A DNA stretch of 27,229 bases from an uncultured Prevotella sp. (GCA_946998205.1 CAMPYJ010000035.1:1-27229); one strand, 5' to 3'; numbered from the stretch's first letter, positions 16,989 to 24,292 are shown. Made by a program: numbers and translations. The notes: generated from the sequence alone by a model not told the origin.

Positions 16989-19900
16989 ATGGAACATTTA
17001 AAACAATTATCTTTTTTAGAGAAAGGTCTTTTCTCGATTGTTTTGCTATCAGGTTTATCGGGGATGACAAATGTGGCAAACGCATCTACCGCACAAATCT
17101 CGAAAACTGATTTTGTACAGCAATCGCAAAAGACCGTGACAGGCATCGTCCTTGACGATCGCGGCGACCCGGTCATCGGAGCGAGTGTCTGCGTGAAAGG
17201 TGAAAAAACAGGTGTGGTGACTGACGTTGATGGAAAATTCACCATTCGTACGGATGGAAACGCTGTTCTGGTTGTCTCATATTTGGGATTTGAGCAACAG
17301 AGCGTTTGCGTCACGAATAAAAATGTCATCCGCGTCGTACTGGTTCCCAACACGTCCGAGCTGAACGAGGTTGTCGTCACGGCATTGGGCATCAAGAGGG
17401 AGAAAAAAGCCTTGGGCTATGCCATGCAAGAGGTGAACACATCCTCGCTCACCGAGAACAAATCGGGCAGTGTGGCCAACATGTTGCAAGGAAAGGTTGC
17501 GGGGGTACAAATATCACAGTCGGGTACCGGCCTTGGCGGATCCACGCGCATCGTCATGCGTGGCCTAAACTCGCTGACTGGCAACAACCAACCTTTATGG
17601 GTGGTGGACGGCATGCCCATTAATGATGGAACGACCGAGCAGGCTACTCAATGGGGTGGCAGCGACTGTGCGGGGGCTGCATCAGAGATTAACCCTGAAG
17701 ACATTGAGAGTATGTCAATTTTGAAAGGTGCCAACGCAGCCGCTCTCTATGGCTCGCGCGCACAAAATGGCGCCATTGTCATTACGACGAAGAAGGGAAG
17801 AAAAGGACAACCTTTGAGCCTTGAGTATAACGGCAATCTAAGCATTTCTGACGTTTACTCGCCATATAATTACCAAAATCAATATGGACAGGGGTCGAAC
17901 GGGGTCTATAACACAAGTACGCAGATGAGTTGGGGCGCGCCATTGGATGGTCGCATGGTGGACAACTGGCGTTCGACGATTTACAAAGACACGCGGTATG
18001 ATAAGTATGCGTTGCTGCCTCAGAAAGATTACATAACCGACTTTTATCGTACCGGTGTGTCATTCGCCAACACGCTGACGGTTTCTGCCGGCGGCGAATA
18101 CTTGTCAGGTAGGCTGTCGTACACCGACTCGCGCTCTAATGACATTGTTCCAAACTACTCGCAAAACCGCCAATATCTCAATATGAATACCGAGTTCAGG
18201 AACAAACATGTGACCGTAGGAGCCAAGGTGAGCTATATGCGCGAGCTTACGAAAAACAGACCGGGGCAGGGAGAGTATGGGTTGATGGTTCAATTGGTGA
18301 AAATGCCACGCGGCATCCGATTGTCCGACCTGAGAGATCCACGCGGAACGGGTCCTTACATCAACAACTCGGTAAACTGGTCCGGAGCAAGCAACAACTA
18401 TGCTAATCCCTATGCTCTCTCATCGGCGGAGAATGGAAACAGTGCTGAGCGAAACCGCATCATCGGGCAAGTCACGGCTTCATATAAATTCTCTGACTGC
18501 CTGCACCTCACTGGCAGAGCTGGAATTGACAGGTATTCTGACCACAACAGAAATTTCTATACGTTGCCTGACGTTACCTCAACGGCCTCGCAGTATCTCA
18601 ACAGTATGCTTGTAAACAAAGAGTTCAACGCCGACTTAATACTTTATTTTGACCGAAGTTTCAGCGATTTCAGCGTAAACGCCAACTTGGGTGCGGCCGT
18701 GATGGACACCGAAAACGAGTCTTTGTATGGATCTTCTGGCAAGTTCGCCATTCCCAATGTATGTAATTTGAGTAATGGCTTGACCCAAACCACGGGTGAG
18801 GGATACGCCAAGAAGGAGATACAATCTGCCTTCTTCGCAGCAACAGTAGGATACAAGAACATGGCGTATGTGGATGTTACCGGCCGAAACGACTGGTCGT
18901 CAACCTTGCCAAAGGAAAACAGATCTTACTTCTACCCATCTGTCAGTGCGAGCGTCATCTTGTCGCAAATGTTCAAATTGCCGCGTTGGGTCACATACTG
19001 GAAGGTGAGAGGTTCATGGGCAAAGGTGGGTAACGACACTGACCCATACAAGTTAGCCACCTATTATTACCTATGGACAACGGGTGACGTGTTAGACGCT
19101 GCAGGCGATAAAACCAATCCGGGCATCTTAAAGCAGTATCTCAGCAAGACGAAAGCGTTGGATAACCTGAAGCCAGAATCTACCACGTCGGCCGAATTTG
19201 GTACGGAAGCCCACTTCTTCGATAATCGACTGTCCATAGATTTCACCTATTATACCACCTCAACCAAAAATCAAATACTCGGAGTTGACATGCCTGGCTC
19301 GTCAGGATACTCGTCGAAACTCATCAACGCAGGACAAATCAAAAGCCGAGGCTGCGAGTTGATGGTCAACGCGACACCACTGAGAACCAACGACTGGAAT
19401 TGGGACGTCAACCTCAACTGGGGGTTGAACCTTACGGAATGTGTCATGCTCGACAGCGACATCTCGCGCTATGAACTGGGTTCGACGCGTGCCGGCAAGG
19501 TGGTCGTAGAGGCTGGAAAGAAATATGGAAACATCATTGGCAAGGCATACAAGCGCAACGAGGCGGGACAAATCATTGTCAACGACAAAGGATTGCCAGA
19601 GTCTGTGTCTGACAAGGTTATCGGAAACATACAGCCCGATTGGACTGGCTCCATAGGCAACACGTTGAGATATAAGGATTTTGTGCTGTCTTCGCTGGTA
19701 GACATACGCATGGGTGGCGATTTCATCTCGAGTACAGACAACTACGCCTGTCAGCAGGGAACGTCCGCACGAACCGTCTACGGCCGAAGAAATGGAGAAA
19801 AAATCATCGTGGACGGCGTTACGGCCGACGGAAAGAAAAACACCGTAGGTCTCAATGCCGAGACCTATTGGACCAACATAGCGGGCCCGAATGGTATCAT

Positions 19901-20162
19901 GGAAGCATTCGTGTACAAAGGAACGTACGTCAAGATGCGCGAACTCTCGTTGGGTTACGTCCTGCCGCAGGCATGGTTCGCACACACGCCAATCAAGTAT
20001 GTCAAGGTGTCCTTGGTAGGCAGAGACTTGTTCTATTTCTATAAAGCCGCCCCCATCAACCCAGAGGGAGCGTTCTCAAGAAACGATTACGCACAGGCTT
20101 TTGAGTTGGCATCCATGCCACCGACACGGGCTTATGGCCTAACAGTTAACGTGAAATTCTAA
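16989..20162 (+). CDS. susC-like: SusC-family TonB-dependent outer-membrane transporter (SusC2)
   Basis: This 1057-residue transporter has a signal region to about NASTA (residue 35), then a carboxypeptidase-regulatory-like domain (TGIVLDDRGDPVIGASVCVKG, about 53-130), the segment ELNEVVVTALGIKREKKALGYA, and a plug with VVDGMPIND and IESMSILKGANAAALYGS. The C-terminal part is a barrel ending in Phe (VNVKF). The ALGIKRE...LGYA form, as opposed to VGYGTQKRG in SusC1, puts it in a different SusC branch, matching its partner SusD-like_2. The two pairs in this locus are therefore not a simple duplication. No STN domain is present. SusD2 starts 13 bp downstream. Confidence 0.95.
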   Translation: MEHLKQLSFLEKGLFSIVLLSGLSGMTNVANASTAQISKTDFVQQSQKTVTGIVLDDRGDPVIGASVCVKGEKTGVVTDVDGKFTIRTDGNAVLVVSYLGFEQQSVCVTNKNVIRVVLVPNTSELNEVVVTALGIKREKKALGYAMQEVNTSSLTENKSGSVANMLQGKVAGVQISQSGTGLGGSTRIVMRGLNSLTGNNQPLWVVDGMPINDGTTEQATQWGGSDCAGAASEINPEDIESMSILKGANAAALYGSRAQNGAIVITTKKGRKGQPLSLEYNGNLSISDVYSPYNYQNQYGQGSNGVYNTSTQMSWGAPLDGRMVDNWRSTIYKDTRYDKYALLPQKDYITDFYRTGVSFANTLTVSAGGEYLSGRLSYTDSRSNDIVPNYSQNRQYLNMNTEFRNKHVTVGAKVSYMRELTKNRPGQGEYGLMVQLVKMPRGIRLSDLRDPRGTGPYINNSVNWSGASNNYANPYALSSAENGNSAERNRIIGQVTASYKFSDCLHLTGRAGIDRYSDHNRNFYTLPDVTSTASQYLNSMLVNKEFNADLILYFDRSFSDFSVNANLGAAVMDTENESLYGSSGKFAIPNVCNLSNGLTQTTGEGYAKKEIQSAFFAATVGYKNMAYVDVTGRNDWSSTLPKENRSYFYPSVSASVILSQMFKLPRWVTYWKVRGSWAKVGNDTDPYKLATYYYLWTTGDVLDAAGDKTNPGILKQYLSKTKALDNLKPESTTSAEFGTEAHFFDNRLSIDFTYYTTSTKNQILGVDMPGSSGYSSKLINAGQIKSRGCELMVNATPLRTNDWNWDVNLNWGLNLTECVMLDSDISRYELGSTRAGKVVVEAGKKYGNIIGKAYKRNEAGQIIVNDKGLPESVSDKVIGNIQPDWTGSIGNTLRYKDFVLSSLVDIRMGGDFISSTDNYACQQGTSARTVYGRRNGEKIIVDGVTADGKKNTVGLNAETYWTNIAGPNGIMEAFVYKGTYVKMRELSLGYVLPQAWFAHTPIKYVKVSLVGRDLFYFYKAAPINPEGAFSRNDYAQAFELASMPPTRAYGLTVNVKF

Positions 20163-20175
20163 AAGTATAGCAATT

Positions 20176-21765
20176 ATGAAACATTATATTTTCAAAGACA
20201 CAGTACTCGCATTGGCTTTTTGCGCCGCCAGCGCAGGTTGTACCGACTCGTTTGACGCGATGAACCGTGACCCCATGGGCATGACGGATGGCGACTTGGG
20301 ATACATGACCGCCTATGTCCAGGAATGGGGGACGCGTGTAGGAACCTGGGAATATCAAGTAGGTGAGAATCTGCACACTAATCTCTACGCACAATACTTC
20401 GCCAACTCAGCACCCTATTTCAATTCCGGCAGCTATACTTACAACAGCAAATGGGTAACCGATGGCTTTTGGAACGCATACTATGTGGGGGTGTTGAAGC
20501 AGTTTAAGACGGCTCAAGCTATCGTCGACCAAAAGCCGGCCTATGGCAACATCTTCCAAACCATGAGAATCTTCACGGCCATGTGTACCGCGCAAGCCAC
20601 CGACTTGTTTGGTGACATGCCTTATACACAGGCTGCATTGGGTAACAGCAATGCGGAATACGACACGCAGAAAAGTATCTACGCTGACATCTTTAAAGAG
20701 CTTTCTGAAGCTGTGGAGAGGCTCAAGGCTGATAAGGGCAACGCAACCATGATCACATTTAAGCCAAAACAAGATCTCATCTACGATGGCGATCTTGAGA
20801 AATGGATCAAGCTGGGCAACTCCCTCCGGTTGAGATACGCCATGAGATTGGCCTATATAGACCCCGAGACGGCCAAGAAAGAGGCGGAGGCTGCCTTGGC
20901 TGGAGGCGGCATGCTGGACAGCAACGCCGACAATGCCGGTGTGTACATATCAGGACGGGGAGCCACCGGATGGCCTTTACTTCAGATATCCGGATGGGGC
21001 GAGTTTTGCATGAGCAAGACCATGGAAAGAATGCTCAAAAGATGTAGTTCGGTCATGGACCCGAGAACTCCTTTGTGGTTTGGTCACACGGAAAGGTCAA
21101 GGGTCGAAAATCCGGAGTACGCCGGCATACCCAATGGATTGCCGGTAGGCGAACTTGCGAAATACCCCAAAGATGCGAGGTCATGCGTGTGGGGATTGCA
21201 AACAGCACCGACATGGAACTCGAAAGGTGTCGGTAAGTTCACTTACAATATTGCCAAACGGCAAAAAGTGATGGATTATGCTGAGGTGTGCTTTCTGAAA
21301 GCCGAGATGGCACTTAGGGGATGGGCCAAATCCATTAATGCCAAGAGCATGTATTTGGCTGGCATACAGGCCTCATTCGACAACGAACGCGCCAACGTGG
21401 ATCCTTCGTTCTACTCTACAAAGGACGATGAAACCTATAAGAATAGCGGCAGCGTGGCTTGGGAGACGCAGTCGTCCTTGGAAGGTCATCTTGAACAGAT
21501 TATGACGCAAAAATGGCTGGCTCTCTATCCGAATGGTGTTGAGGCCTGGACGGAATTCAGAAGAACGGGCTATCCCAAGCTGACACCTGTCAAACTCAGT
21601 CTCGATCCATCAATCAATGCAGACAAAGGGGAGTTCATCAAAAAGCTAAGGTACGTTGATGATGAAAGACGTGAGAATCCCAACGCCACACAAAAAACTC
21701 TCAACGATGGCAGGGGAGATGGTTCCAACGTCCGCGTGTGGTGGGACACTGGGCGATACAAATAA
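20176..21765 (+). CDS. susD-like: SusD-like_2 family surface lipoprotein (SusD2)
   Basis: The 529-residue lipoprotein has lipobox SAGC followed by TDSFDAMNRDPMG, a common opening of this SusD branch. Other hallmarks are TDLFGDMPYTQA near residue 143, KWIKLGNSLRLRYAMRL near residue 210, EVCFLKAEMALRGW near residue 373, and QKWLALYPNGVEAWTEFRRTGYP near residue 445, which typifies SusD-like_2 rather than classical SusD. It would bind glycan over SusC2. It is the last gene of the PUL visible here. I see no clean terminator immediately after it. Confidence 0.9.
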   Translation: MKHYIFKDTVLALAFCAASAGCTDSFDAMNRDPMGMTDGDLGYMTAYVQEWGTRVGTWEYQVGENLHTNLYAQYFANSAPYFNSGSYTYNSKWVTDGFWNAYYVGVLKQFKTAQAIVDQKPAYGNIFQTMRIFTAMCTAQATDLFGDMPYTQAALGNSNAEYDTQKSIYADIFKELSEAVERLKADKGNATMITFKPKQDLIYDGDLEKWIKLGNSLRLRYAMRLAYIDPETAKKEAEAALAGGGMLDSNADNAGVYISGRGATGWPLLQISGWGEFCMSKTMERMLKRCSSVMDPRTPLWFGHTERSRVENPEYAGIPNGLPVGELAKYPKDARSCVWGLQTAPTWNSKGVGKFTYNIAKRQKVMDYAEVCFLKAEMALRGWAKSINAKSMYLAGIQASFDNERANVDPSFYSTKDDETYKNSGSVAWETQSSLEGHLEQIMTQKWLALYPNGVEAWTEFRRTGYPKLTPVKLSLDPSINADKGEFIKKLRYVDDERRENPNATQKTLNDGRGDGSNVRVWWDTGRYK

Positions 21766-22021
21766 CGTCTCAGCACAAGATGTGGCAGGCGGCGGCAGGG
21801 GCAGCCACAGCCTCGACAGCATTTGCCGCCTTCACGCAGCTGAAGCGGTTGGCTCCACAACATAAGCATGTTAAGACCTGTTCAGTCGTTCAAGAATGGA
21901 GACAAGCGTCTGTCATGGGCGTTTGCCTCCTTTTTGATGGTGCCTGATTATTCTACTTCTCTTCCTTGGCATTGCTCCCCACAACCGTTGGCTTTTTAAG
22001 GACAGTATCAATTTATTATAT
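21766..22021. other. Intergenic stretch without a supported gene
   Basis: This gap separates the PUL from the lysozyme. It holds a 55-codon frame from 21780 (Ala-rich start MWQAAAGAATAST) and a 43-codon frame from 21868, with no ribosome-binding site or recognisable domain. Next to the lysozyme it could be a broken small phage gene such as a holin, since LFYFSSLALLPTTVGFL appears in one frame near 21945, but that is a guess. From 22007 it becomes AT-rich and runs into the repeat. Confidence 0.4.
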
Positions 22022-22107
22022 AGTTGACGAGTTGACGAGTTAACAAGGAAACAAGGAACAGCCTCTCCCCCCTGCCCCTCCCTCTCGGGGAGGGGTTGGG
22101 GGAGAGG
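22022..22107. repeat. TTGACGAG repeat, copy 1 (truncated)
   Basis: AGTTGACGAGTTGACGAGTT at 22022-22041 is followed by an imperfect palindrome of C-runs and G-runs (22062-22107: CCTCTCCCCC, CCCCTCC, then GGGGAGGGG, GGGGGAGAGG). It matches the left arm and core of the copies at 25198-25364 and 27048-27157. The right arm (AACTCGTCAACT) is missing, and the lysozyme frame begins inside the G-rich half. Confidence 0.75.
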
Positions 22108-22557
22108 TTGCTGGGGGGGCTTCTCAGAGCAAGTAAGCTGTTAATTCAAAAACTGAAAAAATATGAGGGACTTTGCTTGGTGGTCTACAAACCCACGAAA
22201 GCGGAGTGGTGGTGGACGATAGGCTACGGACACAGTGCAGCCGATGTGCGTGCAGGAATGCGCATCACGGAGGAAAAGGCGGAGGAATTGTTAAGGCGTG
22301 ACCTTTTCTTTGTGGAAAAGTTTGTGAACGGAACACCAAAGGTACAGACGCAAGGGCAGTTCGATGCGTTGGTGTCGTTTACCTGCGATGTAGGGGTTGG
22401 AAAGCTGAAAACGTCCACGCTATTAAAGAAAATCATGCGCGATGCAACTACAGAAGAGATACAGCGTGAGTTCATGAAGTGGGTGTACAGCGGTGGGAAA
22501 CGGCTGGATGGATTGGTGAGAAGAAGAAGCTGGGTAGCGGAAAGGTGGTCAGAATGA
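22108..22557 (+). CDS. Phage-type lysozyme (GH24 endolysin)
   Basis: This protein of about 149 residues would cleave the peptidoglycan glycan chain between MurNAc and GlcNAc. The GH24 pattern is clear: KKYEGL with the catalytic Glu, WTIGYGHS, LRRDLFFVEKFVN, QFDALVSFTCDVG, and the closing GLVRRRSWVAERW. The usual segment with a second acidic residue (AYPDPAG in many members) reads YKPTKAEWW here, so the Asp is not conserved in place. No ATG exists upstream; in-frame TTG codons at 22096 and 22108 fall in or at the edge of the repeat. I chose 22108, which has AGAGG directly before it. There is no signal peptide. Together with the spanin-like gene at 24379 it suggests a lysis-module remnant. Confidence 0.85.
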   Translation: MLGGLLRASKLLIQKLKKYEGLCLVVYKPTKAEWWWTIGYGHSAADVRAGMRITEEKAEELLRRDLFFVEKFVNGTPKVQTQGQFDALVSFTCDVGVGKLKTSTLLKKIMRDATTEEIQREFMKWVYSGGKRLDGLVRRRSWVAERWSE

Positions 22558-22561
22558 AATG

Positions 22562-22585
22562 CCCCGACACGGTTAAGTGTCGGGG
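22562..22585 (-). terminator. GC-rich hairpin between lysozyme and DUF5053-like gene 1
   Basis: CCCCGACAC pairs perfectly with GTGTCGGGG around GGTTAA. It starts 4 bp after the lysozyme stop and lies 61 bp past the stop of the minus-strand gene ending at 22647. Read on the minus strand it is followed by CATTTCATT, a weak U-tract. A near-identical hairpin sits at 23190-23213. It may act on both converging genes. Confidence 0.6.
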
Positions 22586-22646
22586 CGGTGCGTCACAAGC
22601 CCAGTGGCGACTTTTGTTCAACGGTGGTAATATAAAAACCGTAGGC

Positions 22647-22904
22647 TTATTGTATGGTGTCAGCAGCCTTGCGGATGCGGTCGGCAAGGTCGCAGAGCGC
22701 ACCCTTGAGCTTGTACTTTTCCTCTTCCGTAAACTCGGTGGGTTTCTTGTTTCCGTCTATTCCGTCAAGTTTGTGGTAGAGCCATGAGTTTGACTTGCCA
22801 AAATATGTCTTTGACAAATCCGCCCATGATATGGATAATAAAATATCTCTTAACTGCGCTTTCATTGTACCAGCCTTTTCTTTTGTCAATATCATTGTAG
22901 CCAT
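22647..22904 (-). CDS. DUF5053-like small protein 1
   Basis: The 85-residue protein carries the DUF5053 pattern ISWADLSKTYFGKSNSWLYHKLDG, then FTEEEKYKLKGALCDLADRIRKAADTI. This reads as a helix-turn-helix (SWADLSKTYFGKSNSWLYHKL) with a C-terminal amphipathic helix, so DNA binding is plausible, but no function is established. The start at 22904 precedes MATMILTKE; a hairpin lies 17 nt upstream of the ATG, with an A-rich spacer. Two paralogues lie upstream on the same strand. Confidence 0.8.
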   Translation of the reverse strand: MATMILTKEKAGTMKAQLRDILLSISWADLSKTYFGKSNSWLYHKLDGIDGNKKPTEFTEEEKYKLKGALCDLADRIRKAADTIQ

Positions 22905-22921
22905 AAGTGTTATGTTTTTTT

Positions 22922-22949
22922 AGTTCCAGCCTTTGTCTTGGCTGGAACT
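22922..22949 (-). promoter_or_regulatory. Leader hairpin before DUF5053-like gene 1
   Basis: AGTTCCAGCC pairs perfectly with GGCTGGAACT across an 8 nt loop. On the minus strand it is followed by AAAAAAACATAACACTT and the ATG. There is no U-tract on that side, so it is not a normal terminator. The same layout occurs before the other two DUF5053-like genes. It could stabilise the transcript or control translation. Confidence 0.6.
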
Positions 22950-22954
22950 TGTTA

Positions 22955-23101
22955 TCAATAATCTTCATCAAGCAATTCCATGTATAAGCGGTCAATATAC
23001 CATCTTAATTCTGGTGAGCCGTCTGGATAACTCTTTTTGTAGTTTCTTACTGTTTCGATAAAATCGAACTCTGTTTCTGTAAGTGCTAATTTTTTCTTCA
23101 T
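22955..23101 (-). CDS. Small hypothetical protein, 48 residues
   Basis: The frame runs from the ATG at 23101 to a TGA at 22955: MKKKLALTETEFDFIETVRNY, continuing to PELRWYIDRLYMELLDEDY. I do not recognise the family. Support for a real gene is a good promoter at 23129-23160, GAAAGG about 8 nt before the ATG, a charged and helical composition typical of small phage-like proteins, and a hairpin just after the stop. It lies between DUF5053-like genes 1 and 2 on the same strand. Confidence 0.65.
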   Translation of the reverse strand: MKKKLALTETEFDFIETVRNYKKSYPDGSPELRWYIDRLYMELLDEDY

Positions 23102-23128
23102 TGTTATTACCTTTCTAATTGAACATTA

Positions 23129-23160
23129 CAAAGGTAATACTTTTATTCGTATTATCCAAA
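23129..23160 (-). promoter_or_regulatory. Bacteroidetes-type promoter for the 48-residue gene
   Basis: On the minus strand TTTG (23160-23157) is followed by exactly 20 bp and TACCTTTG (23136-23129), matching the known -33/-7 consensus TTTG and TAnnTTTG. The ATG lies 27 nt further on. Confidence 0.75.
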
Positions 23161-23189
23161 TATTTCAGCAATTATTTTTATAAAAAATG

Positions 23190-23213
23190 CCCCGACACGG
23201 TTAAGTATCGGGG
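23190..23213 (-). terminator. Intrinsic terminator of DUF5053-like gene 2
   Basis: On the minus strand CCCCGATAC, loop TTAACC, GTGTCGGGG, then CATTTTTTATAAAA. The stem has one mismatch. It lies 28 bp past the stop at 23242 and repeats the hairpin at 22562-22585 almost exactly. Confidence 0.8.
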
Positions 23214-23241
23214 CGGGGCGTCAAATTAAAAAACGGCTGTG

Positions 23242-23487
23242 TTACAGCCTGTCGGCTGCGTTGCTTACCCTTTCGGAGATGTCCTTGAGGGCAGAACGCA
23301 ACTTTTCCCTGTCTATATCGTTGAAATCATCTGCCACACCGTTATTGCGACCGCTGAATTTGTGGTACAACCATGCCCTGCTTTTACCGAAATAGTTTTT
23401 GGCAAGGTACGCCCAGTTAATCTCTTCGTAAACATCATCTAATACTTGGCGGATGTCTGTCTGCTGTTGCTTGATAGTTGTTTCCAT
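23242..23487 (-). CDS. DUF5053-like small protein 2
   Basis: I chose the ATG at 23487 (METTIKQQQTD), giving 81 residues, over the in-frame ATG at 23514, which falls inside a stable hairpin. The core INWAYLAKNYFGKSRAWLYHKFSG followed by DREKLRSALKDISERVSNAADRL matches the other two DUF5053-like proteins: an HTH-like segment plus a C-terminal helix. Function is unknown; a small DNA-binding regulator is the simplest guess. A terminator follows the stop, so it seems to be its own transcript or the end of one. Confidence 0.8.
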   Translation of the reverse strand: METTIKQQQTDIRQVLDDVYEEINWAYLAKNYFGKSRAWLYHKFSGRNNGVADDFNDIDREKLRSALKDISERVSNAADRL

Positions 23488-23503
23488 AATTATTTGTTTT
23501 AAG

Positions 23504-23527
23504 CACCCCTCCATATTCGGAGGGGTG
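23504..23527 (-). promoter_or_regulatory. Leader hairpin before DUF5053-like gene 2
   Basis: CACCCCTCC pairs with GGAGGGGTG around a 6 nt loop. On the minus strand it is followed by CTTAAAACAAATAATT and the ATG at 23487. There is no U-tract. It covers the alternative ATG at 23514. Confidence 0.55.
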
Positions 23528-23562
23528 GCTTGTTGCTTATTCGTTTTCCATTAGTTGGTAAT

Positions 23563-23594
23563 AAAAAAAGTCCGTGGCAGGCTCAGCCACGAAC
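23563..23594 (-). terminator. Intrinsic terminator of DUF5053-like gene 3
   Basis: On the minus strand GTTCGTGGC, loop TGAGCCT, GCCACGGAC, then TTTTTTTATT. It lies about 47 bp past the stop at 23641. The stem has one mismatched position and a strong U-tract. Confidence 0.85.
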
Positions 23595-23640
23595 TCCATG
23601 TGTGATAATAAAACAACAGTGTTGCATATTCAAAGAAGAA

Positions 23641-24039
23641 TCATGTTAACTGAAGTGAGCCTATTTTTTTTGCAATGTCCTTACAGGCATTGTTGAACGT
23701 TTGTTTTTGTTCCTCGTTAAGCGTGTATACCTTGCCACGCACGCTGTAGCCATTGATGCGCTGGTGCAGCCATGATGCGCTTTTTTTGAAATAGTGCTTT
23801 GCTATATATGAGATGGGCAGTATATCGTATTGCGTTGCTATTTTTTGACGTATCGTAGCTATGTCATTGTCGATGCGCTTGAGGTTTTGCAATACCAACG
23901 CTTTACACTTTTCTCTTGCATCGTCATCACCATTCTGCTCTAACCATTCTACTATTTGGTCTTTCCTTCTTTCGCTTTTGGCATCATCTTTTCCTATGAG
24001 TGTTTGAAATTCCTGCAATCTTTTCTCGTATTCTTTCAT
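23641..24039 (-). CDS. DUF5053-like protein 3 with N-terminal extension
   Basis: The protein has 132 residues, longer than its two neighbours. The first 70 or so residues are charged and probably helical or coiled (KRLQEFQTLIGKDDAKSERR, LKRIDNDIATIRQKI). The C-terminal part, PISYIAKHYFKKSASWLHQRINGYS, with EEQKQTFNNACKDIAKKIGSL, is the same HTH-like module as in the other two, though the YFGKS Gly is Lys here. Function is unknown. The start at 24039 follows an A-rich leader and hairpin (24058-24082). The frameshifted small gene at 24089-24249 lies directly upstream. Confidence 0.75.
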   Translation of the reverse strand: MKEYEKRLQEFQTLIGKDDAKSERRKDQIVEWLEQNGDDDAREKCKALVLQNLKRIDNDIATIRQKIATQYDILPISYIAKHYFKKSASWLHQRINGYSVRGKVYTLNEEQKQTFNNACKDIAKKIGSLQLT

Positions 24040-24057
24040 ATCGTGTTGTTTTTTTGG

Positions 24058-24082
24058 GGCTCTCTTATTTATAAAGAGAGCC
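24058..24082 (-). promoter_or_regulatory. Leader hairpin before DUF5053-like gene 3
   Basis: GGCTCTCTT pairs with AAGAGAGCC across 7 nt. On the minus strand it is followed by CCAAAAAAACAACACGAT and the ATG. Read on the + strand it is followed by eight T and would work as a terminator, but no + strand gene precedes it. Confidence 0.55.
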
Positions 24083-24088
24083 TTTTTT

Positions 24089-24249
24089 TTACTTTTGTCT
24101 TTGTTTGTAGAGCGTTGTCAAATCTTTTAATCGCAAGTCTATCTGTTTATTAAGATGTTCGTCACTTAGAAACTTTTTTTAACTTCATGAGGTCTTTGAT
24201 TTCTTGCTCTTTGCGCTCAATCAGTTTTTTTTAATTCTTCATTTTCCAT
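24089..24249 (-). pseudogene. Small charged protein gene with two homopolymer frameshifts
   Basis: From the ATG at 24249 the frame MENEELKK breaks at a run of eight A (24225-24232). Dropping one A gives LIERKEQEIKDLMKLKK up to a run of seven A (24174-24180). Dropping one more gives FLSDEHLNKQIDLRLKDLTT and LYKQRQK, ending with TAA at 24089. The rejoined product would be 52 residues, charged and probably coiled-coil. It has a promoter upstream. It may be a true pseudogene, a phase-variable gene or two sequencing errors; I do not recognise the family. Confidence 0.6.
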
Positions 24250-24292
24250 GTTCTTTGAATTTTAATTTGTGGTTGTTTTTATTATCACATCA

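Noticed and set aside
19302..19985. 227-codon minus-strand frame inside SusC2
   Set aside because: Antisense shadow of a conserved barrel region; no independent evidence.
21780..21947. Small Ala-rich frame that could be a holin
   Set aside because: No ribosome-binding site, no convincing transmembrane pattern in that frame and no family match; kept only as a remark on the intergenic stretch.
22922..22949. Hairpin read as the terminator of the 48-residue gene
   Set aside because: On the minus strand it is followed by seven A, not T. The layout fits a leader of the next gene better.
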